A stretch of 64,000 nucleotides of DNA from Halocynthiibacter namhaensis. GTDB lineage: Bacteria; Pseudomonadota; Alphaproteobacteria; Rhodobacterales; Rhodobacteraceae. Both the position numbers and the translations under genes were made by a program. Positions 1 to 9,006 of this stretch are shown here, piece by piece; positions within the stretch are counted from its first letter, which is position 1; each line of letters starts with the position of its first letter. The notes below the pieces were generated by a model, which saw only the letters and a list, made by a program, of their open reading frames with translations, was not told the origin of the DNA and did not search any database. The stretch covers positions 1-64,000 of the forward strand of contig NZ_JWIF01000067.1 in the NCBI RefSeq assembly GCF_000812685.1, written 5' to 3'.

Positions 1-482
1 CCAATCAGAAATGGGCTGGCGACATCAGCTACATTTGGACCAGCGAAGGTTGGCTGTATCTTGCCGTCATCCTTGACCTGTATTCTCGCCGCGTCATCGG
101 ATGGGCTATCAGTAACCGCATGAAGAAGGATCTGGCAATCCGGGCGTTAGATATGGCCGTTGCTTTGCGCCAACCACCGGAGGATTGCATTCACCATACG
201 GATCGTGGTTCACAATATTGCTCAAATGAGTATCAGAAGCGCTTGTCCAAGCACGGCTTCAAGGTCTCGATGAGCGGCAAGGGAAATTGTTATGATAATT
301 CTATGGTCGAGACGTTCTTCAAATCCATTAAGGCTGAGCTGATTTGGCGCAACCGTTGGGACACACGCCGTCAGGCTGAAGGCGCGATCTTCCAGTATAT
401 CAACGGGTTCTATAACCCGCGCCGTCGCCACTCATCGCTTGGCGGGAAAAGTCCCTTGGCTTTTGAGCGAAAGGCCGCATAA
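1..482 (+). CDS. IS3-family transposase OrfB, C-terminal part
   Basis: This is the C-terminal half of an IS3-family DDE transposase (rve integrase core). The frame is open from position 3, so the protein begins before the window. The catalytic triad is readable: Asp in WAGDISYI, Asp in HHTDRGSQY, and Glu in NSMVETFFKSIKAEL. The usual tail YNPRRRHSSLGGKSPLAFE follows. In this family OrfB is normally made as an OrfAB fusion by -1 frameshifting; that part is not visible here. The visible 3' part is intact and has no internal stop, so the element may be recent or still active. Confidence 0.92.
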   Translation, partial: NQKWAGDISYIWTSEGWLYLAVILDLYSRRVIGWAISNRMKKDLAIRALDMAVALRQPPEDCIHHTDRGSQYCSNEYQKRLSKHGFKVSMSGKGNCYDNSMVETFFKSIKAELIWRNRWDTRRQAEGAIFQYINGFYNPRRRHSSLGGKSPLAFERKAA

Positions 483-520
483 ATGAGTTCAGAGACCGGA
501 ACGTAAGCGGGACAAGACCA
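1..520 (+). mobile_element. IS3-family insertion sequence, right-hand part
   Basis: The window opens inside an IS3-family element. It contains the integrase-core part of the transposase, followed by about 38 bp of non-coding end. I place the right terminus near 520 because the opposite strand then begins TGGTCTTGTCCCGC, a TG-started end. From 521 the acyl-CoA dehydrogenase reading frame resumes exactly after its GFLARAQR motif. The left half, both full inverted repeats and any target duplication lie outside the window, so the boundary is inferred from this junction alone. Confidence 0.75.
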
Positions 521-1287
521 CGTTGCGCGCGTGCAAGAAAGCCAATTGATCCGGTTAGGCGTTCTTCTGCGAGACCACGCATCATATATGAAAAACCCTG
601 ACCAGCATCGCCCAATTGGTTGCTTTTGGGGATTTTAACATCGTCAAAGAACAGCTCTGCTGTGTCCTGGCTGGGTTGGCCAAGTTTTTCCAATTTATCA
701 CCACGGGTGAAGCCCGGCATCCCGCGTTCGACAATGAACAAGCCAATCGCGCGGGGGGTGTCGGGATCGCTGCGCGCAGCCACCACAATAACATCCGCGA
801 GCAAACCGTTAGAAATAAAGGTTTTTGAGCCATTCAGAACCCAATGATCGCCGTGATCATCCGCACGGGTGCGGATCGCGCCAAGATCGGACCCTGTTGA
901 GGGCTCGGTCATGGCAATCGCCAGAATACTATCACCAGATGTGATGCCTGGAACAAATCGGGCTTGTTGTTCGGCATTGGCAACATGAAGAAAATAGGGG
1001 GCAACCATCCGGTTGTGCAGGGATAAGAAAAAACCGGGGCTGCGCCAAGCCAGTTCTTCGGCTAGGATTTGGTCGTATCGGAAATCATCCAGTGCGAGGC
1101 CGCCATGGGCTTCGGGCATGTGCATCGCCAGATACCCTTGGTTTCCGGCGGATTTCCACAGATCACGGCTGACTTGGCCCGCGCGACGCCAATCGGCTTC
1201 AAAGGGGATGATCTCGGCTGTGGCCCATTTTACGACAGAGGCGCGAAAAATATCGTGATCTTGTGTGAAAATGCGGCGACGTATCAT
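521..1287 (-). pseudogene. acyl-CoA dehydrogenase, 3' end removed by IS insertion
   Basis: The N-terminal two thirds of an acyl-CoA dehydrogenase, a flavoenzyme that oxidises acyl-CoA to enoyl-CoA. The start at 1287 (MIRRRIF) is set by a GGGAGA ribosome-binding site. About 255 residues remain, with the family motifs AMTEPSTGSDL, KTFISNG and the Arg-containing RGLAEERLTG segment. Full-length members have about 380 residues, so the C-terminal helical domain with the catalytic glutamate is missing. After GFLARAQR the frame runs into insertion-sequence DNA and reads nonsense to 400. A functional enzyme is unlikely. The missing 3' end may lie on the other side of the element, outside the window. 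Confidence 0.85.
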
Positions 1288-1450
1288 TGTGGTTTCTCCC
1301 TTTTGATGAACCGAAACAAAGCCTTCCGCCATAGACAAGTGTGACGTCGGGTAGGGCGCGGCGGAACCTCACGTCCCTGTACCAAGTCATGGGGAAATAT
1401 ACTGCGAACAGGCGCTTGCAATCAGTGGGGCAAGCCTGTTTTATGCGCCC

Positions 1451-2233
1451 ATGCATGCGATAAACAAACGACTTTTCCCGGCTCTCACTTCGGCTTTGGT
1501 ATTTCTTGGCTTTGCCACGGCAGGGATATCAGACACGCGCCCTTTGCGTGTGGCGGTGGCGTCGAATTTTTTGACAACCGCGCGCGACTTGGCGGATCTC
1601 TACACTTCTGAAACCACTGAGAAAGTGGTGCTGATCAATGGGTCGTCTGGCACGTTGTTTGCCCAGATTTCAAACGGCGCGCCTTATGATCTGTTCTTAT
1701 CGGCTGATTTCGAACGTCCGCAGGTGCTCTTTGATGCTGGGCTGGGCCAAGATCCTGTGCCTTATGCCATGGGCGAGCTGGTTCTTCTGCAACGTGGCCA
1801 GGTGGGCAGCTTTTCTGATCACAGTTTGAAAGAAGCTCTTTCCGGGGCGCGCACCGCAATCGCGGATCCTGATCTTGCACCATATGGGATGGTTGCCTTG
1901 AACCTGTATGACGCTTTGGGTGTTGCCCCAGACGCGCGTGAATTGGTTTATGGTGCGAATGTGTCGGCTGCGGCGGGGTTGTTTGCATCTGGCAATGTGG
2001 ATCAGGCGTTGATCTCGCGGTCTTTGACGCAAGAATTGCGTGGCCTGATCGCCGAGGGAGACGACTATACCGTTACAGCCTTGGATGGGCATGAGGTTCA
2101 TGTGGAGCAGTACGCCACCATCGTGTCACAGGACCACAGGGCAGTGGATTTTCTGGATCTGATCTTGTCAGGCGCTTCCGCCGAGATCCTGGCTGCTCAT
2201 GGATACCAGTCCCCTGGCGAGGCTACCCCGTGA
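1451..2233 (+). CDS. modA: molybdate ABC transporter substrate-binding protein ModA
   Basis: Periplasmic receptor that captures molybdate (or tungstate) for ModBC. It has 260 residues, the usual length. It starts with a signal peptide (positive MHAINKR, then a hydrophobic stretch to about residue 26). The mature part opens with LRVAVASNF and contains LINGSSGTLFAQISNGAPYD and DLFLSADFERP, both characteristic of the ModA oxyanion pocket. Its stop overlaps the GTG start of modB, and modC follows with another overlap, so the three genes form a translationally coupled operon. I saw no clear ModE or riboswitch signal in the 160 bp upstream. Confidence 0.95.
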   Translation: MHAINKRLFPALTSALVFLGFATAGISDTRPLRVAVASNFLTTARDLADLYTSETTEKVVLINGSSGTLFAQISNGAPYDLFLSADFERPQVLFDAGLGQDPVPYAMGELVLLQRGQVGSFSDHSLKEALSGARTAIADPDLAPYGMVALNLYDALGVAPDARELVYGANVSAAAGLFASGNVDQALISRSLTQELRGLIAEGDDYTVTALDGHEVHVEQYATIVSQDHRAVDFLDLILSGASAEILAAHGYQSPGEATP

Positions 2234-2907
2234 CCGAGCTTTTCACCGAAATTCGACCCGCTGTTGTTTTGACCTTACAATTGGCGGGGTTCTCAACCGT
2301 AATCTTGATGGCTTTGGCCACACCGTTGGCATGGTGGTTGACTGTCTCTAAGTGGCGTATGCGTCCCTTGATCGAAGCTTTGGTCACGCTGCCGTTGGTG
2401 CTGCCCCCGACGGTCATCGGGTTTTATTTGCTTGTTATGATGAACCCAAACGCGCCGCTTGGCGGGGCGTGGTTGCGCCTGACGGGCGAAACATTGGCGT
2501 TTTCGTTCTCGGGCCTGTTACTGGCGTCGGTGATCTACTCGCTGCCCTTTGCTGTGCAGCCCCTGCGCACAGCTTTCCAAAGCGTAGGGATCGGACCACG
2601 CGAGGCAGCCACAACCCTTGGCGCATCACCCTTGCAAGCATTCTTCTCAGTTGTGTTGCCCTTGTCGCGTCGTGGTTTTTTGTCAGCTGCCGTGCTGAGT
2701 TTTGCCCATACATTGGGTGAGTTTGGCATCGTATTGATGGTTGGCGGAAATATCCCCGGCCAAACCCGCGTGATTTCGATTGAAATATTTAACCGCGTGG
2801 AAACTTTGGATTACAGCGGGGCACATGTGTTGTCACTTGGGCTGTTGGTCCTGTCCTTCATCGCCTTGGCCTTCACCTATTTCCTAAGTCGTGAGCCGCA
2901 ATCATGA
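2230..2907 (+). CDS. modB: molybdate ABC transporter permease ModB
   Basis: Inner-membrane permease of the molybdate importer, 225 residues with about five hydrophobic segments. The cytoplasmic coupling loop that contacts ModC is visible as GPREAATTLGASPLQAFFSVVLPL (EAA motif, around residue 120-145). The end motif GEFGIVLMVGGNIPGQTRVISI is typical of ModB. Translation starts at GTG inside the last codons of modA (4-bp GTGA overlap) and ends by overlapping the modC ATG, which indicates coupled expression. The identification is firm from motifs and gene order. Confidence 0.95.
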   Translation: MTELFTEIRPAVVLTLQLAGFSTVILMALATPLAWWLTVSKWRMRPLIEALVTLPLVLPPTVIGFYLLVMMNPNAPLGGAWLRLTGETLAFSFSGLLLASVIYSLPFAVQPLRTAFQSVGIGPREAATTLGASPLQAFFSVVLPLSRRGFLSAAVLSFAHTLGEFGIVLMVGGNIPGQTRVISIEIFNRVETLDYSGAHVLSLGLLVLSFIALAFTYFLSREPQS

Positions 2908-3899
2908 CGATGTTACACTTGAACATAAACGCGCCTCGCGAAAGTTTTGAGCTGCGTGTTCAACATGACATTCCACTGTCGGGCATCACCGCTTTGGTTG
3001 GGCGCAGTGCCAGCGGCAAATCAAGCTTGCTTCGGATGATAGCGGGGCTGGACCCATGCGAAGGTGACATCCGTTTCGGCAGTGAAGTTTGGCAGCAGGG
3101 GCGCAAGGTCATGACCCCAGCGCATCGGCGCCGCATTGGTTTTGTCTTTCAAGATATTCGCTTGTTTGACCATCTAAACGTCACAGACAATATTCAAATC
3201 TCTGGGCGCTGGCAGACACAGCCTGTGGATCCTCAGATATTGCCCGAGATCATTGATATCTTAGACTTGGGCCCCCTGATGGATCGCCCTGCCACACGGC
3301 TTTCTGGTGGGGAACGTCAACGCGTGGCGTTGGCCCGTGCTTTGGTTGCGGCCCCCCGGTTGTTGTTGCTTGATGAACCATTGTCTGGTTTGGATCCACA
3401 GCAAAAAGAGCGCCTGATCCCGCGCATCCAGCTTGCGTTGAAACGTGCGCAATGTCCTGCAGTTTTCGTCAGCCATGATCGCGCCGAGGTGGCACGTTTT
3501 GCGGATCGCAGCATCGAGATATCCCACGGGATCATTACAACAACACAGGATGCACCGCGCTCTTTGCGTGCCAAAATGACGGACCGCCCGAACACTGCTA
3601 CGTTTGCGGGGCAAGAGATCTATGTTCCCAATGAATGGGCGGTTAAGGCCGGTGACGATGTGTTCTTTCGACTTCCGGCGCAGCAGCTGACTCTCACCAC
3701 AACAGATCCAGGCCAAACGTCAGCTGCATTTTGCGCGCCTGTGAAACCTATCGAAAAGAACGGGGCTGATACCGCAAAGCTTGTGTTTGAGAATGGACAA
3801 GCAATTGAAAGTGACGTTGTAATAACTGGGCGAAATTTCTGCGCGAAAGGGAAACAGCTCTGGCTTGTTTCACCGAACGTCACATTTGTAACGGATTGA
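2904..3899 (+). CDS. modC: molybdate ABC transporter ATP-binding protein ModC
   Basis: ATPase subunit that powers molybdate import. The nucleotide-binding domain (about residues 1-215) has Walker A GRSASGKSS, Q-loop FVFQDIRLFDHL, signature LSGGERQRVALARAL and Walker B LLLLDEPLSGLD. Residues from about 230 form the C-terminal MOP/TOBE-type regulatory domain usual in ModC, although its molybdate-binding motif is not obvious by eye. The length of 331 is slightly short of the roughly 350 of E. coli ModC. It overlaps modB by four bases (ATGA) and closes the operon. An inverted repeat about 190 bp downstream may end the transcript. Confidence 0.95.
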   Translation: MTMLHLNINAPRESFELRVQHDIPLSGITALVGRSASGKSSLLRMIAGLDPCEGDIRFGSEVWQQGRKVMTPAHRRRIGFVFQDIRLFDHLNVTDNIQISGRWQTQPVDPQILPEIIDILDLGPLMDRPATRLSGGERQRVALARALVAAPRLLLLDEPLSGLDPQQKERLIPRIQLALKRAQCPAVFVSHDRAEVARFADRSIEISHGIITTTQDAPRSLRAKMTDRPNTATFAGQEIYVPNEWAVKAGDDVFFRLPAQQLTLTTTDPGQTSAAFCAPVKPIEKNGADTAKLVFENGQAIESDVVITGRNFCAKGKQLWLVSPNVTFVTD

Positions 3900-4086
3900 T
3901 GCGATTCTAATCGTTAATTGTTTCCAAATTATTCAATTATGGGCCGGTGTGTAGAATTGCACCTAATCAGAGAACAAAGACGTCTTCAGCGCGTCGCTTT
4001 GTATCACTTTTATAAATAAACTTTAACGCAATAATTAACCTTTATACGATCGACATGCCCTGAGCTAGCTCATTCAAATTTCGCGG

Positions 4087-4130
4087 TGCCGTGCCTGAAA
4101 TTGCATTCAAGCATTATCGAAGGCACGGCA
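4087..4130 (+). terminator. 10-bp inverted repeat, possible modABC terminator
   Basis: TGCCGTGCCT (4087-4096) is a perfect inverted repeat of AGGCACGGCA (4121-4130), with a 24-base loop. The downstream bases ataattttcg form only a weak T-tract. The distance from modC (about 190 bp) is long for a simple terminator. It could also be a processed 3' UTR structure or a small-RNA hairpin. Confidence 0.4.
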
Positions 4131-4261
4131 ATAATTTTCGTTTCGGAACAGATGGATGTTAGCGTATTAATATACATCTTATAGATGGTTTATCACCGAA
4201 TATTCAAACACAATACATGGCGCAATTAACCAAACAACGACAGATCTAAAACTGTTGTGAT

Positions 4262-4305
4262 GGGATTTTGTTAACGATTTATTGGGATTTTGTTAACGAT
4301 TTATT
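4262..4305. repeat. 22-bp perfect tandem duplication
   Basis: Two exact head-to-tail copies of a 22-bp unit (4262-4283 and 4284-4305). Each copy contains the hexamer palindrome GTTAAC followed by GATTTATT. The repeat lies about 225 bp before the Hint gene. Two turns of the helix per unit would put two sites on the same face of the DNA, so a double protein-binding site is plausible. Replication slippage is the alternative. Confidence 0.85.
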
Positions 4306-4530
4306 CCTTTATTTTCTGTGAGTTTGGGCATTTGATAAATGGAGATCTTACTTGGTGTATACATCGGGTCATGGTTGCGGAGTATTTTTTTCCTATCGGA
4401 CCTTTCGGTCACGGCAGTACCGCGAAACCCCTTGAGTTTTTATAGTGATGTGCGGCGCAGGAGCCCCCTGCGCGGATATTGAATTGATGGTCCTCCTATT
4501 TTTGGACCTCGATAGCTAAAGGTAGGCGTG

Positions 4531-5643
4531 ATGTCTGATTTTACCCTCAATTTCAGCGCTACAGGTGCTGATGGGTCTACAAGTTTTTCGAATGGTACAG
4601 ATACAATTGGCGTGACTGTTTCGACGCCAACCAATAACAGCAGGGATTTCTACCTAGACGGGAACACATTGCGCAGTTCGGGTGTGACTGAACCGGTTTT
4701 GGCATTGGTTACTTTTGATACAGCTGTGACTGGTGTGACATTTGAAATCTATGATGTCGACGCCGGTTCGGGGTGGGATGATAGGGTGACGGTGATTGCG
4801 CTCGACGCTGACGGAAATCAAGTGCCGATCACCTTCACCAATACCACAGTTCACCATATCGTTACGGGCAACACCGTGGAAGCTGACGGGAACGCCAGTC
4901 CCGGTGTTGAAGGATCTGGTGCGTCCGATACAGTACGAGTTACCATTCCTGGATCGGTTGTTTGCATCCAAGTTATACATGACAACGGAGGAGATTATCA
5001 CCGCGGGGGCGTTGTGCATGTGGGCCCGATTGATTTTGATGCCGTCGCTGCCGCGCCTTGTTTTACCCCCGGTACGATGATTTTGACCCCAACGGGTGAA
5101 CGTGCTGTTGAAGACCTTTGTGTTGGCGATCTTGTCGTGACACGCGACAATGGTGTTCAAAAGATCTGTTGGGTTGGCGGAAAACCTCTGGATTGGAAAA
5201 CCCTTGGGAACAATCCACATCTACGTCCTGTTATGATCCGCGCTGGAAGCTTGGGGGCAGGGATGCCAGATCGTGATCTATTGCTAAGTCCCAACCATCG
5301 TTTGCTTGTGTCAAACGAGGTGACCTCGCTTTATTTTGACGAACATGAAATACTTGCTGCCGCCAAACATTTGGTTAACAGAAAAAGCGTTCATAAGCAG
5401 GACGTGATGAGCGTAACATACATCCATTTCATGTTTGAAAACCACGAGATCGTTCTGGCAAATGGGTGTTGGACTGAAAGTTTTCAGCCCGGAGATTATT
5501 CTTTGAAAGGTGTTGGAAACATGCAGCGGCGCGAAATATATGAAATTTTTCCGGAACTCAAATCACCGGAAGGCATACAGAATTACACATCAGCGCGCAA
5601 AGTGTTGAAACGGCATGAAGCCAGCTTGATTGTGCCAAGCTAA
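4531..5643 (+). CDS. Hint-domain (hedgehog/intein-like) protein
   Basis: A 370-residue protein in two halves. Residues 1-175 are rich in Thr, Asp, Gly and Val, look like a beta-sandwich, and match no family I recognise. From about 178 the sequence CFTPGTMILTPTGERAVEDL starts a Hint_2-type domain, with GDLVVTRDNG, SPNHRLLV and ANGCWTESFQPGD in the usual order. Hint folds of this type can cleave at the initial Cys; many Rhodobacteraceae carry such proteins as probable secreted or surface proteins of unknown role. No signal peptide is visible. The ATG at 4531 is preferred over the adjacent GTG at 4528 because of the AAAGGTAGG ribosome-binding site. Confidence 0.85.
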   Translation: MSDFTLNFSATGADGSTSFSNGTDTIGVTVSTPTNNSRDFYLDGNTLRSSGVTEPVLALVTFDTAVTGVTFEIYDVDAGSGWDDRVTVIALDADGNQVPITFTNTTVHHIVTGNTVEADGNASPGVEGSGASDTVRVTIPGSVVCIQVIHDNGGDYHRGGVVHVGPIDFDAVAAAPCFTPGTMILTPTGERAVEDLCVGDLVVTRDNGVQKICWVGGKPLDWKTLGNNPHLRPVMIRAGSLGAGMPDRDLLLSPNHRLLVSNEVTSLYFDEHEILAAAKHLVNRKSVHKQDVMSVTYIHFMFENHEIVLANGCWTESFQPGDYSLKGVGNMQRREIYEIFPELKSPEGIQNYTSARKVLKRHEASLIVPS

Positions 5644-5671
5644 GTCAATGGCGGATGTCTTTTCTACAGCA

Positions 5672-5700
5672 ATACGGGACACCAATTGGGTGCCCCGTAT
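5672..5700. terminator. inverted repeat between convergent genes
   Basis: ATACGGGACACC and GGTGCCCCGTAT face each other across a five-base loop, with one mismatch. The repeat lies between the stop codons of the Hint gene and the flavoprotein gene. Neither strand has a convincing T-run, so this is only a likely bidirectional stop. Confidence 0.45.
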
Positions 5701-5716
5701 GCCGGCGTGAATTGGA

Positions 5717-8131
5717 TCAACCGCGCATTCTTGCTCCATCCGTGTCAAACAGCGGTGTGATGATCTGACGCGCTTTACGCATGTGACCCAGGATCTCGAT
5801 CTCGGCCTCATTACCGTCCCCGGCCAGCTCCGTGGGGATCAACGCCATGGCGATGGATTTCTGCGCATAATGGCTATAGCCACCAGAGGTGCAGAAGCCC
5901 TGAACTTCGCCATTGATCCAGACGGGTTCATAGGCGTGAACATCACAATCCTTGGCGTCGACCTCAAAGGCCACAAGCGTGCGGGCGGACCCTTCCGCTT
6001 TTTCCTTCTCAGCGACCGCACGACCAATAAAATCATCCGGTTTCTTGAAGCTGATAAAACGATCAAGGCCGGTTTCACCCGCCGTATAATCAGGTGAAAA
6101 CTCGGACAGCCAAGAGCCAAAGAACTTGTCCAAACGCAAGGACATCATCGCGCGCATGCCAAAGGGTTTCATGCCGTGTTTCTGGCCTTCATCCCACAAT
6201 GTGCTCCACAAAGCGCGCTGGTTCATGGCATCGGTATAGATCTCATATCCCAAATCGCCGGTGTAGCTTACGCGCTGAACAATACATGAAGACATGCCGA
6301 TAGTGATTTGTTTTACATCAAGAAATTTGAACGCATCTGCCGATACATCTGAGCGTGTGACGGCTTCCAACACCTTGCGCGCATTTGGGCCCGCGATCTG
6401 GAAACCGGTGCGACGATCCGAGATGTTTTCAACAGTCACGCCATCTTGTTCGTGCTGTTCAAACCAACGTGTGTGGAAATCCTGTGCGCCATAAGATGCT
6501 GTCAGCTGGAAGTGATCTTCTGCAAGGCAAGACATGGTGAAATCACCGATCAACCGACCTGAATGTGCAAGCATAGGGGTCAGGGAGAGACGGCCAATTT
6601 TAGGCACACGCCCCGCCATGATTTTATTCAACCAAGCGCGGGCATTTGGACCTTTCACATCATACTTGCCAAAGTTCTGAACCTCATTGATTCCAACGGC
6701 TTCGCGCACAGCCTTCACCTCACGCGCGGTGGCGTCAAAGGCGTTGGAACGACGGAAAGATGGGGTCTCGTAGCGGGGTTCATCACCTTGGGCGAAATAG
6801 TTCGCAACCTCAAGCCCGTTTTGCTGACCAAACACCGCACCCATTTCTTTTTGGATATCATACATGGGGGTTGTGTTCATCGGACGCGCGGCAGGCAGTT
6901 CTTCGTTCGGGTAAACCACTGAGAACCGATTTTGATAGTTCTCAATTACTTTTGGCAGGGTATAGCCCGGGGTGATCCATTTGCCAAAACGTGCCACATC
7001 CATTGCAAAGACATCGCGTTCTGGTTCACCTTCGATCATCCATTGCGCAAGGGTCAGACCCACGCCGCCGCCTTGGCTGAAACCAGCCATTACACCACAG
7101 GCTGACCAGTAGTTTTTCTTCCCAGGAACAGGCCCAACAAGCGGGTTGCCATCCGGCGCAAAAGTGAACGGCCCGTGGATCACGGATTTAACGCCAACCT
7201 CGGCCAGTGCGGGGAAACGTTTATAGGCAAATTCGATGGAATCTTCAATCTTATCAAAGTCATCCGCCAATAGTTCATGGCCAAACTTCCACGGCGTACC
7301 ATCAACGGCCCAAGGGCGGCAGGGTTGCTCATAGAAGCCAATGCACAGACCGCGACCTTCTTGCCGTAGATAGCTTTCACCAGCCGGATCCATCACATGG
7401 GGATGTTCTTTATCCGCCTCATAAATCATCGGAATGTCGTCGGTGACGATATATTGGTGCTCCATTGGATGCAGAGGCAGGTAAACACCAGCCATTTCGC
7501 CAACTTCACGCGCCCATAGGCCACCGGCATTAACGACATGTTCCGCAATCACAGTGCCTTTGTCGGTCACAACTTCCCATGTGCCATCCGGCAGTTGGTT
7601 GGTTTCCTTGACCATGCAATGTGTTTCGATTTCGGCGCCGCCCATCTTGGCTGCGCGCGCATAGGCATGGGTGGTGCCAGACGGGTCAAGATGGCCATCA
7701 AGCGGATCATACAGCCCACCAAGAATGCCATCAACATTGGTCGCAGGTGCGATTTTCGCGATCTCAGCAGGGGAGAGGATTTCAGTATCAAGCCCCATAT
7801 GGCGATGCTTGGCGCGTTCAGCCTTCAACATATCCATACGTTCTTGTGTGTCCGCGATGGTTACACCGCCAACATGGTGCAAGCCACAAGACATGCCTGT
7901 GATTTCTTCTAACTCTTTGTAAAGGCGGATGGTATAGCCCTGCAAAGCGGCCATATTCGTGTCACCGTTGATGGTGTGGAAACCACCTGCCGCGTGCCAA
8001 GTCGACCCTGACGTCAACTCAGAGCGTTCAAGAAGCAGCACATCAGACCAACCAAGTTTCGTCAAATGATACAAAACCGAGCAGCCAACAACGCCACCAC
8101 CGATGACCACAACGCGAGCATGTGATTTCAT
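5717..8131 (-). CDS. FAD-dependent dimethylglycine/sarcosine dehydrogenase-type protein with GcvT domain
   Basis: An 804-residue flavoprotein of the dimethylglycine/sarcosine dehydrogenase family, which demethylates N-methylated glycines and passes the one-carbon unit to tetrahydrofolate. Residues 1-370 form the DAO-type FAD domain: dinucleotide motif VVVIGGGVVGCSVLYHL, then LTSGSTWHAAGG, whose His resembles the flavin-linkage position. A short FAO_M linker follows, and from about 430 a GcvT-like folate-binding domain with its C-terminal barrel. The GGAGG ribosome-binding site fixes the start. It has the same length as the protein at 9007-11421 and is clearly its paralogue. The exact substrate (dimethylglycine, sarcosine or a related amine) cannot be read from sequence. 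Confidence 0.9.
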   Translation of the reverse strand: MKSHARVVVIGGGVVGCSVLYHLTKLGWSDVLLLERSELTSGSTWHAAGGFHTINGDTNMAALQGYTIRLYKELEEITGMSCGLHHVGGVTIADTQERMDMLKAERAKHRHMGLDTEILSPAEIAKIAPATNVDGILGGLYDPLDGHLDPSGTTHAYARAAKMGGAEIETHCMVKETNQLPDGTWEVVTDKGTVIAEHVVNAGGLWAREVGEMAGVYLPLHPMEHQYIVTDDIPMIYEADKEHPHVMDPAGESYLRQEGRGLCIGFYEQPCRPWAVDGTPWKFGHELLADDFDKIEDSIEFAYKRFPALAEVGVKSVIHGPFTFAPDGNPLVGPVPGKKNYWSACGVMAGFSQGGGVGLTLAQWMIEGEPERDVFAMDVARFGKWITPGYTLPKVIENYQNRFSVVYPNEELPAARPMNTTPMYDIQKEMGAVFGQQNGLEVANYFAQGDEPRYETPSFRRSNAFDATAREVKAVREAVGINEVQNFGKYDVKGPNARAWLNKIMAGRVPKIGRLSLTPMLAHSGRLIGDFTMSCLAEDHFQLTASYGAQDFHTRWFEQHEQDGVTVENISDRRTGFQIAGPNARKVLEAVTRSDVSADAFKFLDVKQITIGMSSCIVQRVSYTGDLGYEIYTDAMNQRALWSTLWDEGQKHGMKPFGMRAMMSLRLDKFFGSWLSEFSPDYTAGETGLDRFISFKKPDDFIGRAVAEKEKAEGSARTLVAFEVDAKDCDVHAYEPVWINGEVQGFCTSGGYSHYAQKSIAMALIPTELAGDGNEAEIEILGHMRKARQIITPLFDTDGARMRG

Positions 8132-8302
8132 GCGAATTCCCTCCGATGTTTTAAACTTTCCGCCAGATTGGCGTGGATTTAGATCGGCGCATGTATCAAA
8201 GCGACAAAATGCGTCGTTTTTAATTGAACGAAATTCATCACATCTAGCGGGGCCAAGCTATGATGTGAGTTGCCATTCTCGCCAAACAGGTGATGATGGG
8301 GC

Positions 8303-8911
8303 ATGTATATTTTTTCTGCGGCGATACGCCGGATAAGGTCAACCGGTTGGTGGTTTGGCAAGGTCGCTGTGTTCATGATCGTCGCATCTGTTGCTTTCAT
8401 CCAACCCGCAGCCGCTGAGAACGCAGCCTATCGCATCACGAATTCAGGCCGAGCCCATTTTCAGTATCATCTTGCAGGTATTCTGACGCGGGGATTCATT
8501 CCAATAGAATCCGCCGGGCTGTTGTTGGATTTGGATGATCCTGAAAATGCGGTGATCCATGTGAATTTTGACGTTTCAAAGGCGCGTGCGGGGAATCTAT
8601 TTGCCACCGCAGCCCTGAAAGAACCTAGGGTTCTCTCGACCAGTATTTATCCCTCCGCACATTTTGTCAGCAGCTCAGTTCTGCCCAATCAAGATGGTGT
8701 TCTGGTGCGCGGCCAGTTTACCTTGCGGGGGCAGACCCGTACTTTAGATCTGGATATTACCTTGGCTCATGATGGTCGCGACATGGACGAGCCTTCGGTT
8801 TTGCGGGTGCGTGGCCAATTTGACCGACGAGATTTCGGCGCGGACGGCTATCCAGATCTGGTGGACCCGATAATCCGTTTGGATTTTGACCTTGAAATAG
8901 AAAAGCAGTGA
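8303..8911 (+). CDS. YceI-family periplasmic protein
   Basis: A 202-residue member of the YceI family, beta-barrel proteins that bind isoprenoid-type lipids in the periplasm. An N-terminal hydrophobic segment (about residues 18-38, ending PAAAENAAY) looks like a signal peptide. The mature domain runs YRITNSGRAHFQYHLAGILT ... FDVSKARAGN ... GQFTLRGQTRTLDLDITL, the usual YceI pattern. It sits between the two flavoprotein genes, 95 bp before the second. This could mean co-transcription with the downstream flavoprotein, but nothing in YceI biochemistry explains such a link. Confidence 0.85.
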   Translation: MYIFSAAIRRIRSTGWWFGKVAVFMIVASVAFIQPAAAENAAYRITNSGRAHFQYHLAGILTRGFIPIESAGLLLDLDDPENAVIHVNFDVSKARAGNLFATAALKEPRVLSTSIYPSAHFVSSSVLPNQDGVLVRGQFTLRGQTRTLDLDITLAHDGRDMDEPSVLRVRGQFDRRDFGADGYPDLVDPIIRLDFDLEIEKQ

Positions 8912-9006
8912 GAAACTGAAAGTTATACGACATTTAATGTCGCTAACTGGCGCGGAGTTGCCGCTTGACGCAGTCCAATCTATGGGCAGCAAAACGGAGA
9001 ATACCC

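Larger units (their letters stand above)
3900..4530. other. AT-rich non-coding gap between modC and the Hint gene
   Basis: This stretch of about 630 bp has no credible gene. It is clearly richer in A+T than its neighbours. It holds a long inverted repeat (4087-4130) and a 22-bp tandem repeat (4262-4305). A short GACC-TTTC-GGTC hairpin lies near 4400. The final 30 bp carry the AAAGGTAGG ribosome-binding site of the next gene. The composition suggests either a large regulatory region for the Hint gene or acquired DNA. Confidence 0.6.

Noticed and set aside
4022-4040. TTAA-N8-TTAAC pair resembling a CtrA binding site
   Set aside because: The CtrA consensus needs a seven-base spacer; here it is eight, in AT-rich DNA where such pairs are expected by chance.
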